Below are positions 9,351-21,735 of a DNA stretch of 64,000 nucleotides, in pieces (position 1 is the stretch's first letter; the number at the start of each line of letters is the position of its first letter). Where the stretch lies: assembly GCA_944472155.2 (NCBI GenBank), contig OX235271.1, positions 100,019,256 through 100,083,255 of the forward strand, in the 5' to 3' direction. The DNA comes from Trichobilharzia szidati (Eukaryota; Platyhelminthes; Trematoda; Strigeidida; Schistosomatidae). A model generated the notes under the pieces. The model made no database searches, was not told where the DNA came from, and saw only the letters and a list, made by a program, of their open reading frames with translations. Position numbers and translations under genes: made by a program.

Positions 9351-11395
9351 CATTCCACTCATCGCTCTGTTGCCTTCTTCAACTGGATCCACAATCGCCC
9401 ATAAGTTTCCATCTCTTTCCCACCCAATCCCTTCCATCTCACTCTCAGACGCCCGGCGCGTCACTTACTCCCCATTCACATCACATTCGACAGCCTGATG
9501 AGTAATGTTATCCAAAGAACTCCTCAGTTAATATCCAATGCACTTCTATTTTCTACAGCATATTTATTGAGTAACAGTTTCTTGGTTGGCTCCTTGTCAG
9601 ATTTCCTATCAATTATCTTTTCTGGCCACACTGATTTCAGAGTAATGAATGTCCGTCTCACCTTTCCAATTCTGCCTTCAACATCATCTGTGCCACTGGC
9701 TGCATTTGGAACGATGCTACCCAAATAACAGGAAGAGATGACTTGTTGGTTTTCACCCATAGACTTTCGAGTTTGTGTGACATCAGACGTAGATCATCCC
9801 GATGTCCAGATCTTGTAATGTCTTCTCGTTGGTCCAATGTATTCTAATCTTTTCGTTCCCTCTAGTGTATCTCATGACCCAGTCCTCCACAATCATCAGT
9901 ATCATCTGTGGTAGTAAGCAAGCTTGTCTTACTCTTGCACTCACCTCAGATGCTCATCTGAGTTTTCCGTTGAGGATCACTTGTCATGTGGCGTCATCAC
10001 GTGTCTGTTGGATGAGGTTGATGGCGGTTTTGTACACTTCATAGTGTTGTAGCAGCTTCCGAATTACTTCGTGATCAGTGCGGTTGAAAGGCTTTTCGAA
10101 GTTGATGAAGTAGGAGTAGCTAAATATGGTAATGATGACCATGAACTTCTTTTTCTCTGTCTGTTTTGGATGACTTGTTTGTGCATAATGGATTTTTCAT
10201 GGAGCTTACAATGAAATATGCATGTGCAGATGACGGACTGCTGTTGTCCAATCTACACATATGTTTTAGAAAAAAATACAGTTTGTTCACTCGTAAAGTT
10301 TTAATCTCTCGAGGATTGTGAGCCTCAGTATTCTGCTCAGTTATGTTCCTGCTGTTTGTGGTATTTATGAACGAGTTGCAGTTGAAGTTCAATTAAGTAG
10401 TCCTTTGAAATGGTCGGCCCACCATTTTCTTCGTCTTTTCTCTTTGATAATTAGTTTTCCTTCACGTTCTCTAATTGGTCTTTCCTGTGTTGACCTCTTC
10501 CTGGATAGTGACACTGTTACCTGATATGGTATCCGGATGTCTTTCTTATCTGCGCCCTATTCTGCCTCAGTTTCCGGTGTCTTAGAATTGTCTTTTATAT
10601 CTCCTTGCTCTGTTTTTTCTTCAGTATTCACTGAGCTACAGATTAGACCCAGCTTCTCCTTAAGGTACTTATTTATTTCATATTTCATCATCGTTTCCTC
10701 CTACTATCAGTTTTCAGATGATAGTAGAGATCCGGTTATTATCTTCCCTTTTCAGCCCTCCTCAGGCGGCTGCACAGGTTTCTTCAAAGACACTTTGAGA
10801 GATTTCCAATGTGCTGCCTCACGTGTTTCCTCGATGATGCTATATACTGTCTGCAATTTTGCTCTAATGGCTCCAGTGAAGCTGTTCTTTTTAATATCAT
10901 CCCTCAATTTCTGGCTGTTGAAATTGGATTTTGGTCTATCTCCTGCTGTTTTTTTAAAGCTTCCGGCTTTATGTTACACATTCTTTCCATTAGACAGTGG
11001 TCATTAAATCAGTGAAGGCGCAGAAGTCTACAAAGAGTTCTCTGTTCTCATGTAAATCACCTAGCATCTCTTGACCCATGATGAGCTCCCTTCATGTATT
11101 GTCTGCTCGTACTTTGGTAATCATACTACCCATCAGGATTCAGATGTCATATGTGACCATTGGCGTTGCGTGAGTGAAGATAACCATAAAAGGACAAGCA
11201 TGCCACATGTCTGGCTGCATATCATAGATCCAGGCCACACACCGATTCAGTCAGACAGATTATCACTGGGCATTTTTGGAATTCGATTGATCAGTTGTGG
11301 GAAATTAACGCTTCTATTGACTAGTCACTGTAGTATAGCCAGTGTCATGTGTATGGATCTTAGTGATGCTGATTGAATTCTATCATTGGAGTATC
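9351..11395 (-). pseudogene. RTE-like LINE copy, heavily decayed
   Basis: Read on the minus strand, the pieces come in RTE order. Near 11000-11150 the sequence decodes to a degenerate endonuclease block (NPDG near where ILMGDLNAK is expected, then GAHHGSRDA for ELIMGREAL). The RT palm is recognisable only in pieces between 9800 and 10900. The frame at 9524-9760 contains SCYLGSIVPNAASGTDDVEGRIGKVRRTF, matching the RTE thumb (YLGSIV..GGTDED...RIGKAR). Many stops and small deletions separate them. The copy is more diverged from the 2.0-5.0 kb element than the other fragments are, so it may be an older insertion or a sister family. Confidence 0.7.
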
Positions 11396-11488
11396 TAATG
11401 TGGTAACCAGAGTAGAATACAAGTCGTCGTCGTGCACTATGAATTGTTATCAAATAGTTGAAGGCTATCAACAGGAAGCGATAATAAG

Positions 11489-12222
11489 GATGGGGATGTG
11501 GAATGTTCGTACAATGTACAAAGCTGGAAAATGACCAACCAACAACAAAAACAGCAGCAACATCCACAGCCAATCACCATCAACGGGAGGGATTTGAAAG
11601 AGGTCACTTCATTCATTTATCTAGGGAGAATCGTCTCAACTACAGGAGGAACCGACGACGATTTCAAATCGAGAAACGCGAAGGCCAGAAACACATTCAT
11701 CAACCTGAAACCAATCTGGAAATCTTCGTCACTCAGCATCAACAACAAAATTCGGATTTTCAATACAAACGTCAAGTCAGTCAGTTCTTCTATACGGATC
11801 AGGAATTTGGCAGGTCACAAAGAATATTTCCAACAGCCTGTTGCACACCTTTATCAACAACTGTCTTCTCTCTATACTGAAGATCAGATGGCGGGAAAGA
11901 ACAAGAACCAACAAGAAACTATGGGAAGAAACAAAACAAGAACCAATCGCCCAATAAATATGCAGGAGAAAGTGGAGATGGATTGGACACTCGCTGAGGA
12001 GGCCGTTGGGTGACATCGCGCGTCAGGCCAACGCTCGAGTGGAACCCGAAAGGGAAGCGGCGAGTGGGACGTCCAAGGTTGACATGGAGGAGATCGTGTG
12101 AAGAGTAATTGAAACAGTATGGACTAACATGGATGCAGGTGAAAAGTACAGCAGAAGACAGAAGGAAGTGGAGACGTGTAGTTGAAGCCCTATGTTCCAT
12201 TAGGAACCCAAGGGAACAATAA
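11489..12222 (+). mobile_element. internally deleted RTE LINE copy
   Basis: The copy starts with the endonuclease motif GMWNVRTMYKAGK (11490-11530). Within a few bases it jumps to the RT thumb: a Q-rich stretch, then PITINGRDLKEVTSFIYLG and STTGGTDDDFKSRNAKARNTF. It then runs to the normal RTE 3' end with a short AAT-type tail at 12210-12222. About 2.3 kb present in the 2023-4988 copy is therefore missing. The two parts are in different frames, so the 171-codon frame at 11498-12013 (GTG at its left edge) is not a designed fusion. It could be a non-autonomous derivative, provided the element's 5' and 3' ends are both kept. Confidence 0.8.
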
Positions 12223-13258
12223 TAATCAACAGGAAGTGCTGAAATGCTGGTAAGCCCGGTAGCTTGGTGACCACATTGAAAACGATTGACTTAGTACTAG
12301 ACACATAATACTAATTACACTCCAGTGACTAGTCAGTCATATCGAATATATATCCTTCTTTAGAATAAATTCATACATTTCTTATATTCTACATTAAGAC
12401 AGCCATTGACAGTCATATCATTTGATCGATGATCTGAGGTAAATTGATCCAGGCATTCATTCCACCTTGATGTTGTATAGACATACGTACCATTTATAAA
12501 ATAGTTGACGTTAAATCAGATTTTTCTCTCTCTCTCTCTTAATTGTTCATAAAATGATTAATCACAGTAAAATTCAACTTTTTAGTCTAAAATAAATCAA
12601 ATTTTAATCAGTGTTAGCAAAATTTTCTAAAGTCACGAAACTTTTTTTCATTCCTTGTAGAATTGCGTAAATCCTCTCTCTCTTTGTTTGCCTTGTAAAT
12701 ACAAAATTCTGCTGGTGTTTTACATACTGATATCTGTGTAAAAGCCAACTGTCTACATTTGTAAAAATTTCGAGTGGATTTTTTAAATAAAAGTTGCTTA
12801 CTATAGTAAATTACAATGTATCATGTAAAATTTAGTAATTATATTTTAAATATGAATAATGTTTACAACAGATTGAGTGGAATAACAGTCGGTATTGAAA
12901 TTAGAACGTGCTTTATATGTAATTAATTATACAATAATTATATCTATATATATATAATGTTCTACAATGTGTTCTGACTGTCAGTCTGTTTTCAGATATA
13001 CTTTGATATATATGAAATTTTTCTTTAATTAATGAAGTTTGTTAAGATTTAATTTACACTTCATAGTAGGTTTTATTTTCACGAGGGAACAACAGCAAAG
13101 TGATAGCTTAGCATCAAAGAGCTTCCAACTGGGATGAAACTGCTGCCTTTTGGTGTTAATTTGTTATCCGTTGATTTTCTGGTTAATGTCTACTTCTAAA
13201 GTAAATCACTCTGAAGTAAAATAAATTTCTGTACAGAAACTAAGGTTGGCATACAAAC
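12223..13258. other. anonymous AT-rich DNA with (TC)n microsatellite
   Basis: No frame of note. A (TC)n tract lies at about 12525-12540 and TA-rich runs near 12940-12958. I see nothing else. Confidence 0.5.
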
Positions 13259-13261
13259 AGT

Positions 13262-13408
13262 CAATTATTATTATTATTATTGTATCCTTTAATTCCTAGA
13301 GGAATATAGGGCTTCAGCCGTGCATCTCCATTGCGTTCGGTTCTCTGCTAGAGTCTTCACCTGTCTCCATGTCTGCCCACACGTTTTCATCTCCTCTTCA
13401 CGGTCAAT
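13262..13408 (-). mobile_element. RTE LINE 3'-end fragment (about 145 bp)
   Basis: The plus strand starts with an ATT repeat, then the TTTAATTCCTAGAGG and GGGCTTCAGCCG blocks shared with the RTE ends at 36.71, 44.90 and 58.43 kb. The copy stops after the CATCTCCTCTTCAC block. It is a strongly 5'-truncated insertion with no coding capacity. Confidence 0.85.
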
Positions 13409-13639
13409 AAATGAATTTATTTAGAAATTGCTGATAAACTAAAAAACGATGTCAGTGTACCAAATTATCAAGATGTATATGAGATGAATACAACATATAG
13501 TGAGTTGAAATCAAACGTTAAACGTCGAGATCACTGAGACAAGCCTCTTTGAAGTGTATCTTGTTAGCTGTGTACTACTACAGCCAGCAGATACGACATA
13601 ATAACTGATATTATACTTCGTACATTTTATGAGTACTTA

Positions 13640-14362
13640 ACTTTAATAGAGAGAAGATCAGTAGTTCAGCGAAGAGTCTCTTTCGGCGGCGAATTCATTT
13701 TCATAACTGTACAATTGCAAATATATATATGGTTGTTTTGTTTGTTTGTGTGTACATGAAATTTGTCAAACGAAAATACAATTAGTAAGTTCACATAAAT
13801 TGGATGTTGATATAAGGGGGTAGTAACAAAAGTAATGAGTTGTCACAAACGATTGTTAAAGAAGAGCTACTAAATAACATGAATAGTTTGGTGAAAGAGT
13901 TGTGCTCAGGATGAACATGGAAACAAAATAACATACGGAATTACGCAAGGGTTTTAAGTAGTTAGAAAAATAAGCATACAAGCAAAAGTCAAATCAAATC
14001 AACAGGTTTGTTGCCATGAGAGTAGAAGTGATTTAATAATTTTCTTTAGTATGCATAGTTCTGGTTCTTCTTACTGAATGGTTAGGGCTTCTTCACTGCA
14101 AAGAAGACGGAAACGCATTCATTGTCTTTGGCAGGTTGTTCTTCCCTTTGTAGATTACTTTGAAGGAGACGTTTGTTGAGATGGAATGACCAGTGTTGAC
14201 GAAATGTTCGATTATTGCACTCCTGATACTGTCACTACTTCCTTTCTGTAGCCAAGCTGGATAGTGTTCTTTGACCCTTTTTGATAGGATGCGCGTTGAA
14301 CGACCTATGTACCTGGCTCCATAGCAACAGGTGAACTGATATGTACACATATATACATATAC
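13640..14362 (-). mobile_element. Penelope-like element tail, family A copy 1
   Basis: On the minus strand: a GIY-YIG endonuclease frame (14350-14093), about 370 bp of non-coding sequence, then a terminal block at 13640-13720 (plus-strand words GTTCAGCGAAGAGTCTCTTTC and AACTGTACAATTGCA followed by TA repeats). Similar terminal blocks occur at 19475, 35895 and 62530, each followed by related sequence on the same strand. The RT part of the PLE is absent. Confidence 0.7.
14093..14350 (-). pseudogene. PLE GIY-YIG endonuclease domain, truncated protein
   Basis: The 85-codon frame has YQFTCCYGARYIGRSTRILS, then KRVKEHYPAWLQKG and SAIIEHFVNTGHSI. These are the GIY-YIG-type core (here YxF...RYIGR), the catalytic-region Arg, and the EHYPAWL block typical of Penelope-like elements. 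The downstream end has FKVIYKGKNNLPKTM, matching the family C-terminus. The N-terminal RT is missing and the frame begins right at the endonuclease, so this is a tail fragment. The GIY-YIG domain of PLEs nicks DNA at the target site; this copy alone would not transpose. Confidence 0.8.
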
Positions 14363-17300
14363 ACTTTACTCCCAGTAGTGAATATACATAGAGCACAGTT
14401 TAAACAAATAGGTACTTTCGGCACTTTGTCATCAAACCTTACAATAGGATATTAAAACTCAGCATAAGAATTCAGTATAATTGAGGAAGTCCCACCGTTG
14501 CTTCCTGGAGTAATGAACACCGTGACTAGAAAAAGGAATATTAAGGTCTATCAGGATCTGTATGCTAGTGTATCTTGTAGATAAAGAGTGTCAGATTGGC
14601 AAAAATTCAGCCTTTAGCATTCTATACAAGGTTCCTACTCTATTTTCTAGTAGATTATACTGTATCACTGTGTGACATAGCTAATTAGTATGAAATTACA
14701 TACTTCCACAATGTCCAACCTATACATTTATATATATATATATTTATATACAAAACGTAAATCACTAGTAACCGTTATCATTATATTTTTTGTAAAATTT
14801 AACCAACTCTATTTAGGCTGGTTATTTATTAATACATACAAACGTGCTTATTACCATTGCAGTCTGTTGTGATATAGATGGCGAATATTAAGTTTTTCAA
14901 ATGTAAACAGAATTGTATTTGTCCATGTATCAACGTGTAGATAAATGCACATATCTGTGTATACTGGACTAGGTATAAAAACATAAGCATGTTTACGCTT
15001 ACATCAATATTACGTGTCATGATACCACCTAGTGTTTGAATATTTTATCGCCGATTTGAACACATTGTATACTGATGACATGATGCATGCTGCATAAATA
15101 AATATCTAGACGTTGTATAAATTATTAATAAATATAAGACTGTATAGTAGCATAGCATTTCGGCGAAATCAGTACATACTGTATGTTGTGATTGTGATTG
15201 AATGATTGTTTGTAAGTAAATCTTACTTTTATCATAAATTGAATAATATCTAGAATAATAAAAATGACAAATAGACAGTATGATATATATAGTTTATATG
15301 CGTTGTCCTAATCTGAACTGTCTAAACAATACACGTGCTAATGGTCCAGTGACAAGCCTTGAAAACAATGAGACATGTGATGATTTAAGCGAAATTCAAT
15401 GTAATCAGACATCCTATTGAAAATATGTACATTACCTATGGGTCGGGGTATTTAGTGAAAACTAAAACTGACATCAGCACATCTGTTACATAAGCCCCTC
15501 GCCATGCCTTTCAAGCTATGCGTATATACATATTTAAGTATTCCTATTGTTATGACTAAAGAGTACAGACTAATCGAATACGAATTTTTCGGTGATTTCT
15601 TGTCAGGCTTTACAATTAGATAATAGACATTTGGCGTCATTATCGTTAAAAGAACTAAAATTCCAGCATATGATATGGACGATAATCAAAGTGATAATAA
15701 GAATTACTATCATTATAAGAACTGTTTATATTATACTCTAAATAGTCACTCGTTGTGGATATGTAAGCTATATATCTGTGTAGTGGTTAAGAGGAAAATG
15801 ACTATTATGTCATAGCAATTACATAATAAAGTTCTGGAAGTTAGTTGTTTGGTTGTATTTAGCAGTGGAATATAGGATGTGCGTTTCCTTCTGTATGGGA
15901 CTTGCTGGCTGGATGCCTCTATTCCCCAGTGAACGATTTTGTTCCAACTAAAACTGGGGCCCGAGTACAACGAAACATCCATTCTCGATTCCACAAGTAG
16001 CTTCAAGTCGGTTATCACGATAACAAAGAGGTATCTGTTGAAGAAGCTCATACATCAGAATGAGTGGAGGTGTTATTTTAGATATACAACTATTCTTAAA
16101 TAGACTTATTTATGATTAAGGAGTAGGTAAATTGTGATGGGCGATGAAATATGCATTTTTCATTGACTGTATTAAAAATTTGTGCAGTTGTGTTTAAAGT
16201 TGATAAAGTTTAGTAAGTTATGATTAAATTGCTTGCCCAGTATACACGTAATAAAAGAAAGGGTGAAACAGAGGTGAAGGAGGTGAAATATATGAAAATG
16301 ACTGATGAAGAATAGTAATAACCTTAAGGGACATAAATGGTTTAAATGTTTCGAAGGTAGATTTCGTCAGAAACCGAAAACACCTGGGGAACAAGTGAAA
16401 ACCATGGAGTGTTGAACATCTGTTTCGTTATACTTTGGAGTTCTTCACCAGTGTGTCTCTACGCCGTCACCAACTGTCGAATCCAGAAGCACGAGGCGAG
16501 CCTGCTGATCATCCACTTACCGCTTTGAATCTTCTAGCTCCTGAATTGTTTAGACGAATAAACATTCGAACATTAACAAGTGTAGTTCAAATGAGCACTT
16601 CCATGAGTGTCTTCACAAGATTTAAACTAAAAAATTGAAACTTGCTTCTTGGTATTAGCTCTTTTAAGTTGTCTACTGATATCTTAAAGTGAATATTGTT
16701 ATATCTGGTGGAACAACGTGTAGGATGTTCAGTTCCTACTAAAAGTGTATTCATAAACAGACAACTCGCAATATCATGCGCTTGGTATTAAGTACATTAA
16801 CTTTTTCATTACAGAAGTGTCCGAAAAATCATATCTAACAATATGAAAATTTTCTGCAAGTTTAAGGTTAAACTGGACTAGTGATATATCGTATTTTTAC
16901 AGTTTTGGTATGTTCGGTTTAGGAAGTTCTTTCCTGTGCAGTGTAGCCAGTAGTTTCTTACAGCTCACCGTCCCCCAAGAAATACTGACATGTAGCTCTT
17001 AACAGTTACTTTTCTGCTGTTTCACACAATTGCAAGAAAGTTATTCACTTGACCTCTGTAAACTGGAAGTCATTCCAGAACCTTGATGCACAATAATTTA
17101 GTGACTAAGTTGACTTCTGTGCTAACCATCATGATATCAGATTATAATACTTAGAGGTAAAAACATATAGGTAAGTTTTTTCTTCAAATGTTGCATTATA
17201 TTCAGGTCAAATGTAGAATTGAAAATAAACATAATAAATAAACATGTCAGTCAAGACTTAAAGGTGAATAAGAAAACCAAATTTCCAAAAATATGCATCT

Positions 17301-18040
17301 GGAATCATGCTAAAAAGTTAGAAAATTAGAAATTTTAATAGTGATACTGACAGACAGTGACATCCAAATTGCTTAACATAGAAACAGCATAATTACTTGA
17401 AGGTAGTAGAAGTGTAATAAATGCAAAGTATTCACTTTGTCACTTTAATAAGATTTAATTCATTACAACCAGTCAAGAATCATCTATCCAGTGAGGCTAA
17501 ATACAGCTGATGAATCGTAAACATTCATATTTGTGAGGTAAATAAACTTAGTATATACAATATATACTGGTTATGTTTAGAGGTTAGAATAACAAGAAAC
17601 CATCATACTAAAACTAAATTTGAAGAAATGTCGAGTGATTGCATTGATTGTCTGCCAGAGAGATAGTAGTGTCATATTTGTGGTCCTTTGCAATGTGATC
17701 AACAAGCTTGGAGACATCTGATCAAGACGTAATATTAATTAGTGTTATGTTGTTAGGCGCAATCGACAGACTTGGGTTTCGTGCCTATTGGCATCTATCA
17801 TCAGAGCGTATACGCAGCCCCTAAAGAACTGATACCCCACGAAGATTCATGCCTCAGTCGACCAGTGCTACAGTCAATGAAGTCGCCACTGATCTATTCC
17901 AGTTTACAACTGACTTTATATATGACTCTAATAGATACAATGATTGACACTGGGGAGTGCCAAAAAGATATAATATCCAGCTGACGATTCAAGGAAGTGT
18001 GTACTACATTGCAGTTCACTGTTTAATTGTTTATGGCTAA
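14363..18040. other. anonymous AT-rich DNA, no gene recognised
   Basis: A TA microsatellite lies near 14727-14745. A hammerhead-like scrap lies at 15945-16000 (listed separately). A somewhat less AT-rich patch at 16420-16640 has a 67-codon frame with no recognisable motif. Otherwise I see no gene and no repeat shared with the rest of the window. Confidence 0.4.
15945..16000 (+). ncRNA. degenerate hammerhead/SINE scrap
   Basis: The right half (ACGAAACATCC...CGATTCCAC) resembles the 3' half of the hammerhead at 27181-27240 (ACGAAATGCGC...GGATTCCAC), including the GAAA box and the ATTCCAC block. The left half has lost the CUGAUGA box. If correctly identified it is a non-functional relic of the hammerhead SINE. 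Confidence 0.3.
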
Positions 18041-18044
18041 AGAG

Positions 18045-18420
18045 GTTTGCCGTCCTTGACCATAGATGTGGCATAATATGGTAAGTAACCTTAAGGTTAT
18101 TTGTAGAGTGTTGAATAAGAAGGGTAAATCATTCTATGAAATTTTAAATCTGAATCTACTGAAGTGACTAAGACACATGTTACTCATGCCAGGCCATCAC
18201 CACTTCCTTTGAGTAATGTTTAGTGACATAGAATTAGGCTTAGAAAGCTTAAGAAGTAAACAAATCAAAAACTGGCACTTTTCTACGATTTCTTTGACGT
18301 TTGATTTGAGTCAGGTAGGTATGTGTAGACTGCCTACCTGGGGTCATGGAGATGCTGTTGGTGATTTGCCTGGAAATCGCTGCCAATGGTACACACAGAT
18401 TTAATCTCCTCAAACTCCCA
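18045..18420 (+). pseudogene. non-LTR retrotransposon ORF, C-terminal end
   Basis: The 62-codon frame at 18216-18404 reads MFSDIELGLESLRSKQIKN, then LSQVGMCRLPTWGHGDAVG and GNRCQWYTQI before a stop. With the preceding bases (which decode to a KWLRHMLLMPGHH-like stretch) this matches the pattern WLGHVLRMP...GRCRLPGWGPRD...NRSQWR of the post-RT end of a LINE protein family common in schistosome genomes. The upstream RT is absent. The same family appears at 33.7-34.9 kb. The 3' boundary is uncertain; about 150 bp of T-rich sequence after the stop may be its UTR. Confidence 0.6.
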
Positions 18421-19470
18421 GATTCATCAAATTCTCTCCTATTCTGTGTATAATTATTCTATCACCTGCTCACTTCTGTTTATTCAAGTTTCTTTACGTT
18501 TCCTTTTGTGCTTTTTCTACCTTTATATATGCTTTGATGCAGTGTGACACCCAGTCACTTCACAAATGGGGTGTTTGGTGCCAATGAAACCTCCTGTTTT
18601 GGTACTAAATAACTCAAGGCTATATAGTGTTTATGCGTTACCTAAATATTCCGCACATTTCTTGCTAACATGTCTGCCCTGACAAGCATTAAACTTTGCT
18701 TCAGAAATTCCTCTACATTAATTTCTAACACTAACAAAATAACAAAAAGTACAACATAGTGTAAAGTGGTATCATGTCACTTGACTATGTAACTTTATCG
18801 CACATTTGATTGACCGATTTCGAACAGTGTCAAATATTTGACATATATTCTGATTACCACCTGGAGATTGAATTATATAAATTAAAACAGATATATTTGA
18901 GATAAGATATCCCTTTTGTTCATCATCAAAACTCGTTAGTATTGAGAGGTATATTTCAATTGTCAATGCAGTTTTTCTGTCACAAAGAATAAAAGTTTGT
19001 AGGAAAAATCCACAGGAGTAGAAACATAACTCCATAATAATTGCCTACCAGAGTGTTTTATTTTTCAACCCCTGATATTTGACAAACTCTTAAAAAGATG
19101 AAGTATATTTGTGGGAATGAATCAAGTAATTAGGAAATAGCCATAGAATTAAGAGTTCAAAAAGAAGCAATTATCATTTATTGGAGACATATCAAGTTCC
19201 CTTTTGTTTTACATTCGGCTTTTGTTGATATATTAGCTCCTGGTAGGAAAGTTTCAATATTACCATCAGTTGAGCATGATGCCACTGCATAGTTGGTAGT
19301 GAACAACGTTTGGTTTTAGTCTTTGTGGTGACACTGTCATCTGCTCACTGGGGACATGGTACACATGGCTTATGTAGTTTCCTCAACTTATCACTGCCAA
19401 ACAATTATTAACAAGTACTGGCTATGTAGTATTTATAATTTATCCCAGCATTTATAAGTTCAGATAAAAG
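18421..19470. other. anonymous DNA, no gene recognised
   Basis: The first 150 bp may be UTR of the LINE fragment before it. Otherwise only short frames (87 codons or fewer) without recognisable motifs. Confidence 0.4.
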
Positions 19471-19474
19471 AAAA

Positions 19475-20175
19475 GGCGTTCAGCGAAGAGTTACTCTTTT
19501 CGGCGATATCATTCTCAAACTGTACAGTTGCATATATATGTATATATATAGTAAACTGTATTAGCAACAAAATGAATATTCCAAAGATTTGTCATTATGA
19601 CTGTAAACTTTTGATAACAAATTTAGTTAATGGGTTAGAAACTAAAGCAAGATTGAATAAGCAAGTTGAGTAACGTAATCTAATTGATGGGGCTGAGTGA
19701 AGCCCAGGTAAAATTAAAATTGAACAAAATTCAAGTCAACAACATTGGTAATAAGTGGTTGAAACTTAATAAGAGGTGGGGCGAGAAAATATTATACAAT
19801 TAAGAAACAAACAAGCAAGAAAAAGACGAAACAAAATTACGCGATTGATGTTTAAATAGGTCAGGTCCACTGTAGATTTAATGACTGAACAAACTGCTTT
19901 GGTATGCAGAGTTCAGGTTTTAATATATGAATTGCCATTGCTTCTGCGGTTTGAAGAAGTTTCACTCGTACTTTTTTTAACAAGATTCCCACGTATTCTG
20001 TAGATGACTTTCAAGTAACTTTGTGGGTTTGCTTGGTGTTCCGATTCGATCAGGGGTTCCAGAATAGAGCTTCAGGAGACCTTCCGCCTCCGTTATAAAA
20101 CCATGAAGGCAAGCGTTTGATGATACGTTTGGATTGCAAAGGCTGATATACTTAGCTTCACATGATCAGGTGAAT
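19475..20175 (-). mobile_element. Penelope-like element tail, family A copy 2
   Basis: The terminal block at 19475-19540 (GTTCAGCGAAGAGTTACTC, then CTGTACAGTTGCATATATA) matches that at 13640. The minus-strand sequence upstream (19900-20175) is the decayed GIY-YIG region; its left edge, next to AGGTGAATTGGTA on the plus strand, corresponds to AGGTGAACTGATA of copy 1. No open frame survives. Confidence 0.6.
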
Positions 20176-20181
20176 TGGTAG

Positions 20182-20285
20182 ATGTACATTGATGACGAAG
20201 ATGAAAGCTTCGCAAAAAACCATCCAGTTAAGAGAACACAACTACATCAAAATCATCCACCTGAGCTACAAATCTTCTCGATCAT
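20182..20285 (+). repeat. PLE family C terminal (pLTR-like) block
   Basis: GAAAGCTTCGC, then GAGAACACAACTA and CACCTGAGCTACAAATC are shared with the blocks at 44513-44570 (inverted), 45560-45620 and 58020-58120. Penelope-like elements often carry such a pseudo-LTR; here it precedes the PLE coding remnant by about 230 bp. Confidence 0.55.
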
Positions 20286-20517
20286 ATCCAAACGTTTTTT
20301 ATTCTATGAACCAAAATCCATAATAATAATAATTAAAAATGAATATTATTGGCGTTTTAATGGCAGATGTTGCAAATGGGAAAATATTCTCTTTTATAGA
20401 TTTCATTTTATTGTCCTACGATTTCGTTTTGATATCAGTCGACATTCATCATTTCATTCAGTTTCGTTCATATTTATCTTCCACAAGACTGTTTATACTG
20501 TGATTTTAATAATAATG

Positions 20518-21129
20518 AAACTATGTTCACCAAACAGACTAGACAGTGAACTAATGCTTTTTGAAAAATGCTTGAAAGAAAATGGTCACCCACAAGGTTT
20601 CATTAACAAATATGGCAAGAATGAACTCAAGAAGCTCGATAAAGCTACAGTCAGTAAGAAGCGTATTTGCATCAAACTCGACTACAAGGGTGACGACATT
20701 ATGGGAATGGTAAATAAAAGATTAAGCGCAGCCCTGTCTAGGACGTATCCTGCAGCGTTATTAATCTCTCTATCCCGAACAACCTCTTCACTGGTGCAGT
20801 CACATGTTACCTCCAACAGTGTATGCCAATTCACATGCATCTGCGGGAGCAGTTACATTGGAAGAACAGGGAGGAGGGCCTATGTCAGATTCTGTGAACA
20901 TGTATCAAGGAGCCTCCCGTTAAAGGGACCGAATTGTTTAAGCTCCTCAATCGCCAAACACCTGATTGACACAGGACACCGAGTAGAGGTGCTGGAATCA
21001 TTCAAAATAATTAACAGACAAAGTACCTCAAATCTTCTCAGGTTTGCTGAAGCTATAACAATAAAACGATTGAAGCCTGACTTATGTGTCCAAATAGAAT
21101 CTGTTGTTGGACTTGAATTACCCTGGTGA
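20518..21129 (+). pseudogene. Penelope-like element: RT C-terminus plus intact GIY-YIG domain
   Basis: From the Met at 20518 the frame reads LCSPNRLDSELMLFEKCLKE and IKLDYKGDDIMGMVNKRL, the linker after the PLE reverse transcriptase. It continues with CQFTCICGSSYIGRTGRRAY, RFCEHVSRSLP, SIAKHLIDTGH and IKRLKPDLCVQIESV, the whole GIY-YIG endonuclease through the natural stop. It is the cleanest PLE coding stretch in the window, uninterrupted for about 203 codons. The frame stays open upstream to 20182, but that part spans the pLTR block and does not look like protein. The RT catalytic core is missing, so it is a 5'-truncated copy. About 500 bp of 3' non-coding sequence may follow. Confidence 0.8.
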
Positions 21130-21631
21130 CTCACATCTTATCAACTATTTGTTTTCACTCCACGCCCCCCTTTATTTTTCGCTTGACTCTCTTAAGAGAT
21201 AATTTTTCTTGATCTGCTGAGTTCTGCTCACTGTATGACATCAACACCTTCTCATCTGACCTCATGTGCTTCGAAATTTTAAAATTTTGATCTTCTCTTA
21301 TCTAGTTACGTAACTACTACTAATTGTCTTTTATTACCACCCCAACAACACAACTGTTAGTTAGTTTTTTTTCAAGAAACTTCTCTCTAACAAGATATAT
21401 ATGTCGTAACACTTTAGACACCCTGTAAATCGCAATGCCTTATTTTACTATGACGCTCTGACAATATGGTTGCTAATGGACAAAGGTTTGTTAAAGTTGT
21501 ACACTTTTTATTTTATCAAAAATTTCAGGTTGTACGCAGCTGATGAGAACCAACGAAATAAAATGGATCCAGATTATTCTGCGCCAATGCTTCTTCTTTC
21601 TTTGTTCAAATTTATAAACAGAAATCATTGT

Positions 21632-21735
21632 ATGAAATAATAATAGTAGTAGAAGCTTTATTCTGGATAATTTGTTTAATATGTACAGTAACAGAATTCT
21701 GAATGTATTTCATTTCATAGTATTTATTACTCTTT
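21632..21735 (-). mobile_element. 3'-end fragment of the CR1/jockey-type LINE
   Basis: AATAATAATAGTAGTAGAAGC followed by TTTATTCTGG and a sequence like 5010-5060. As at 9245, it is a short minus-strand terminal fragment with no coding capacity. Confidence 0.45.

Noticed and set aside
11498..12013. 171-codon frame as a novel fusion protein
   Set aside because: It begins at a GTG and crosses a deletion junction out of frame with the endonuclease motif; it is an RTE thumb remnant.
20182..20517. N-terminal extension of the PLE frame
   Set aside because: The stretch covers a non-coding pLTR-like block and an AT-rich spacer; openness looks fortuitous, so the remnant is started at 20518.
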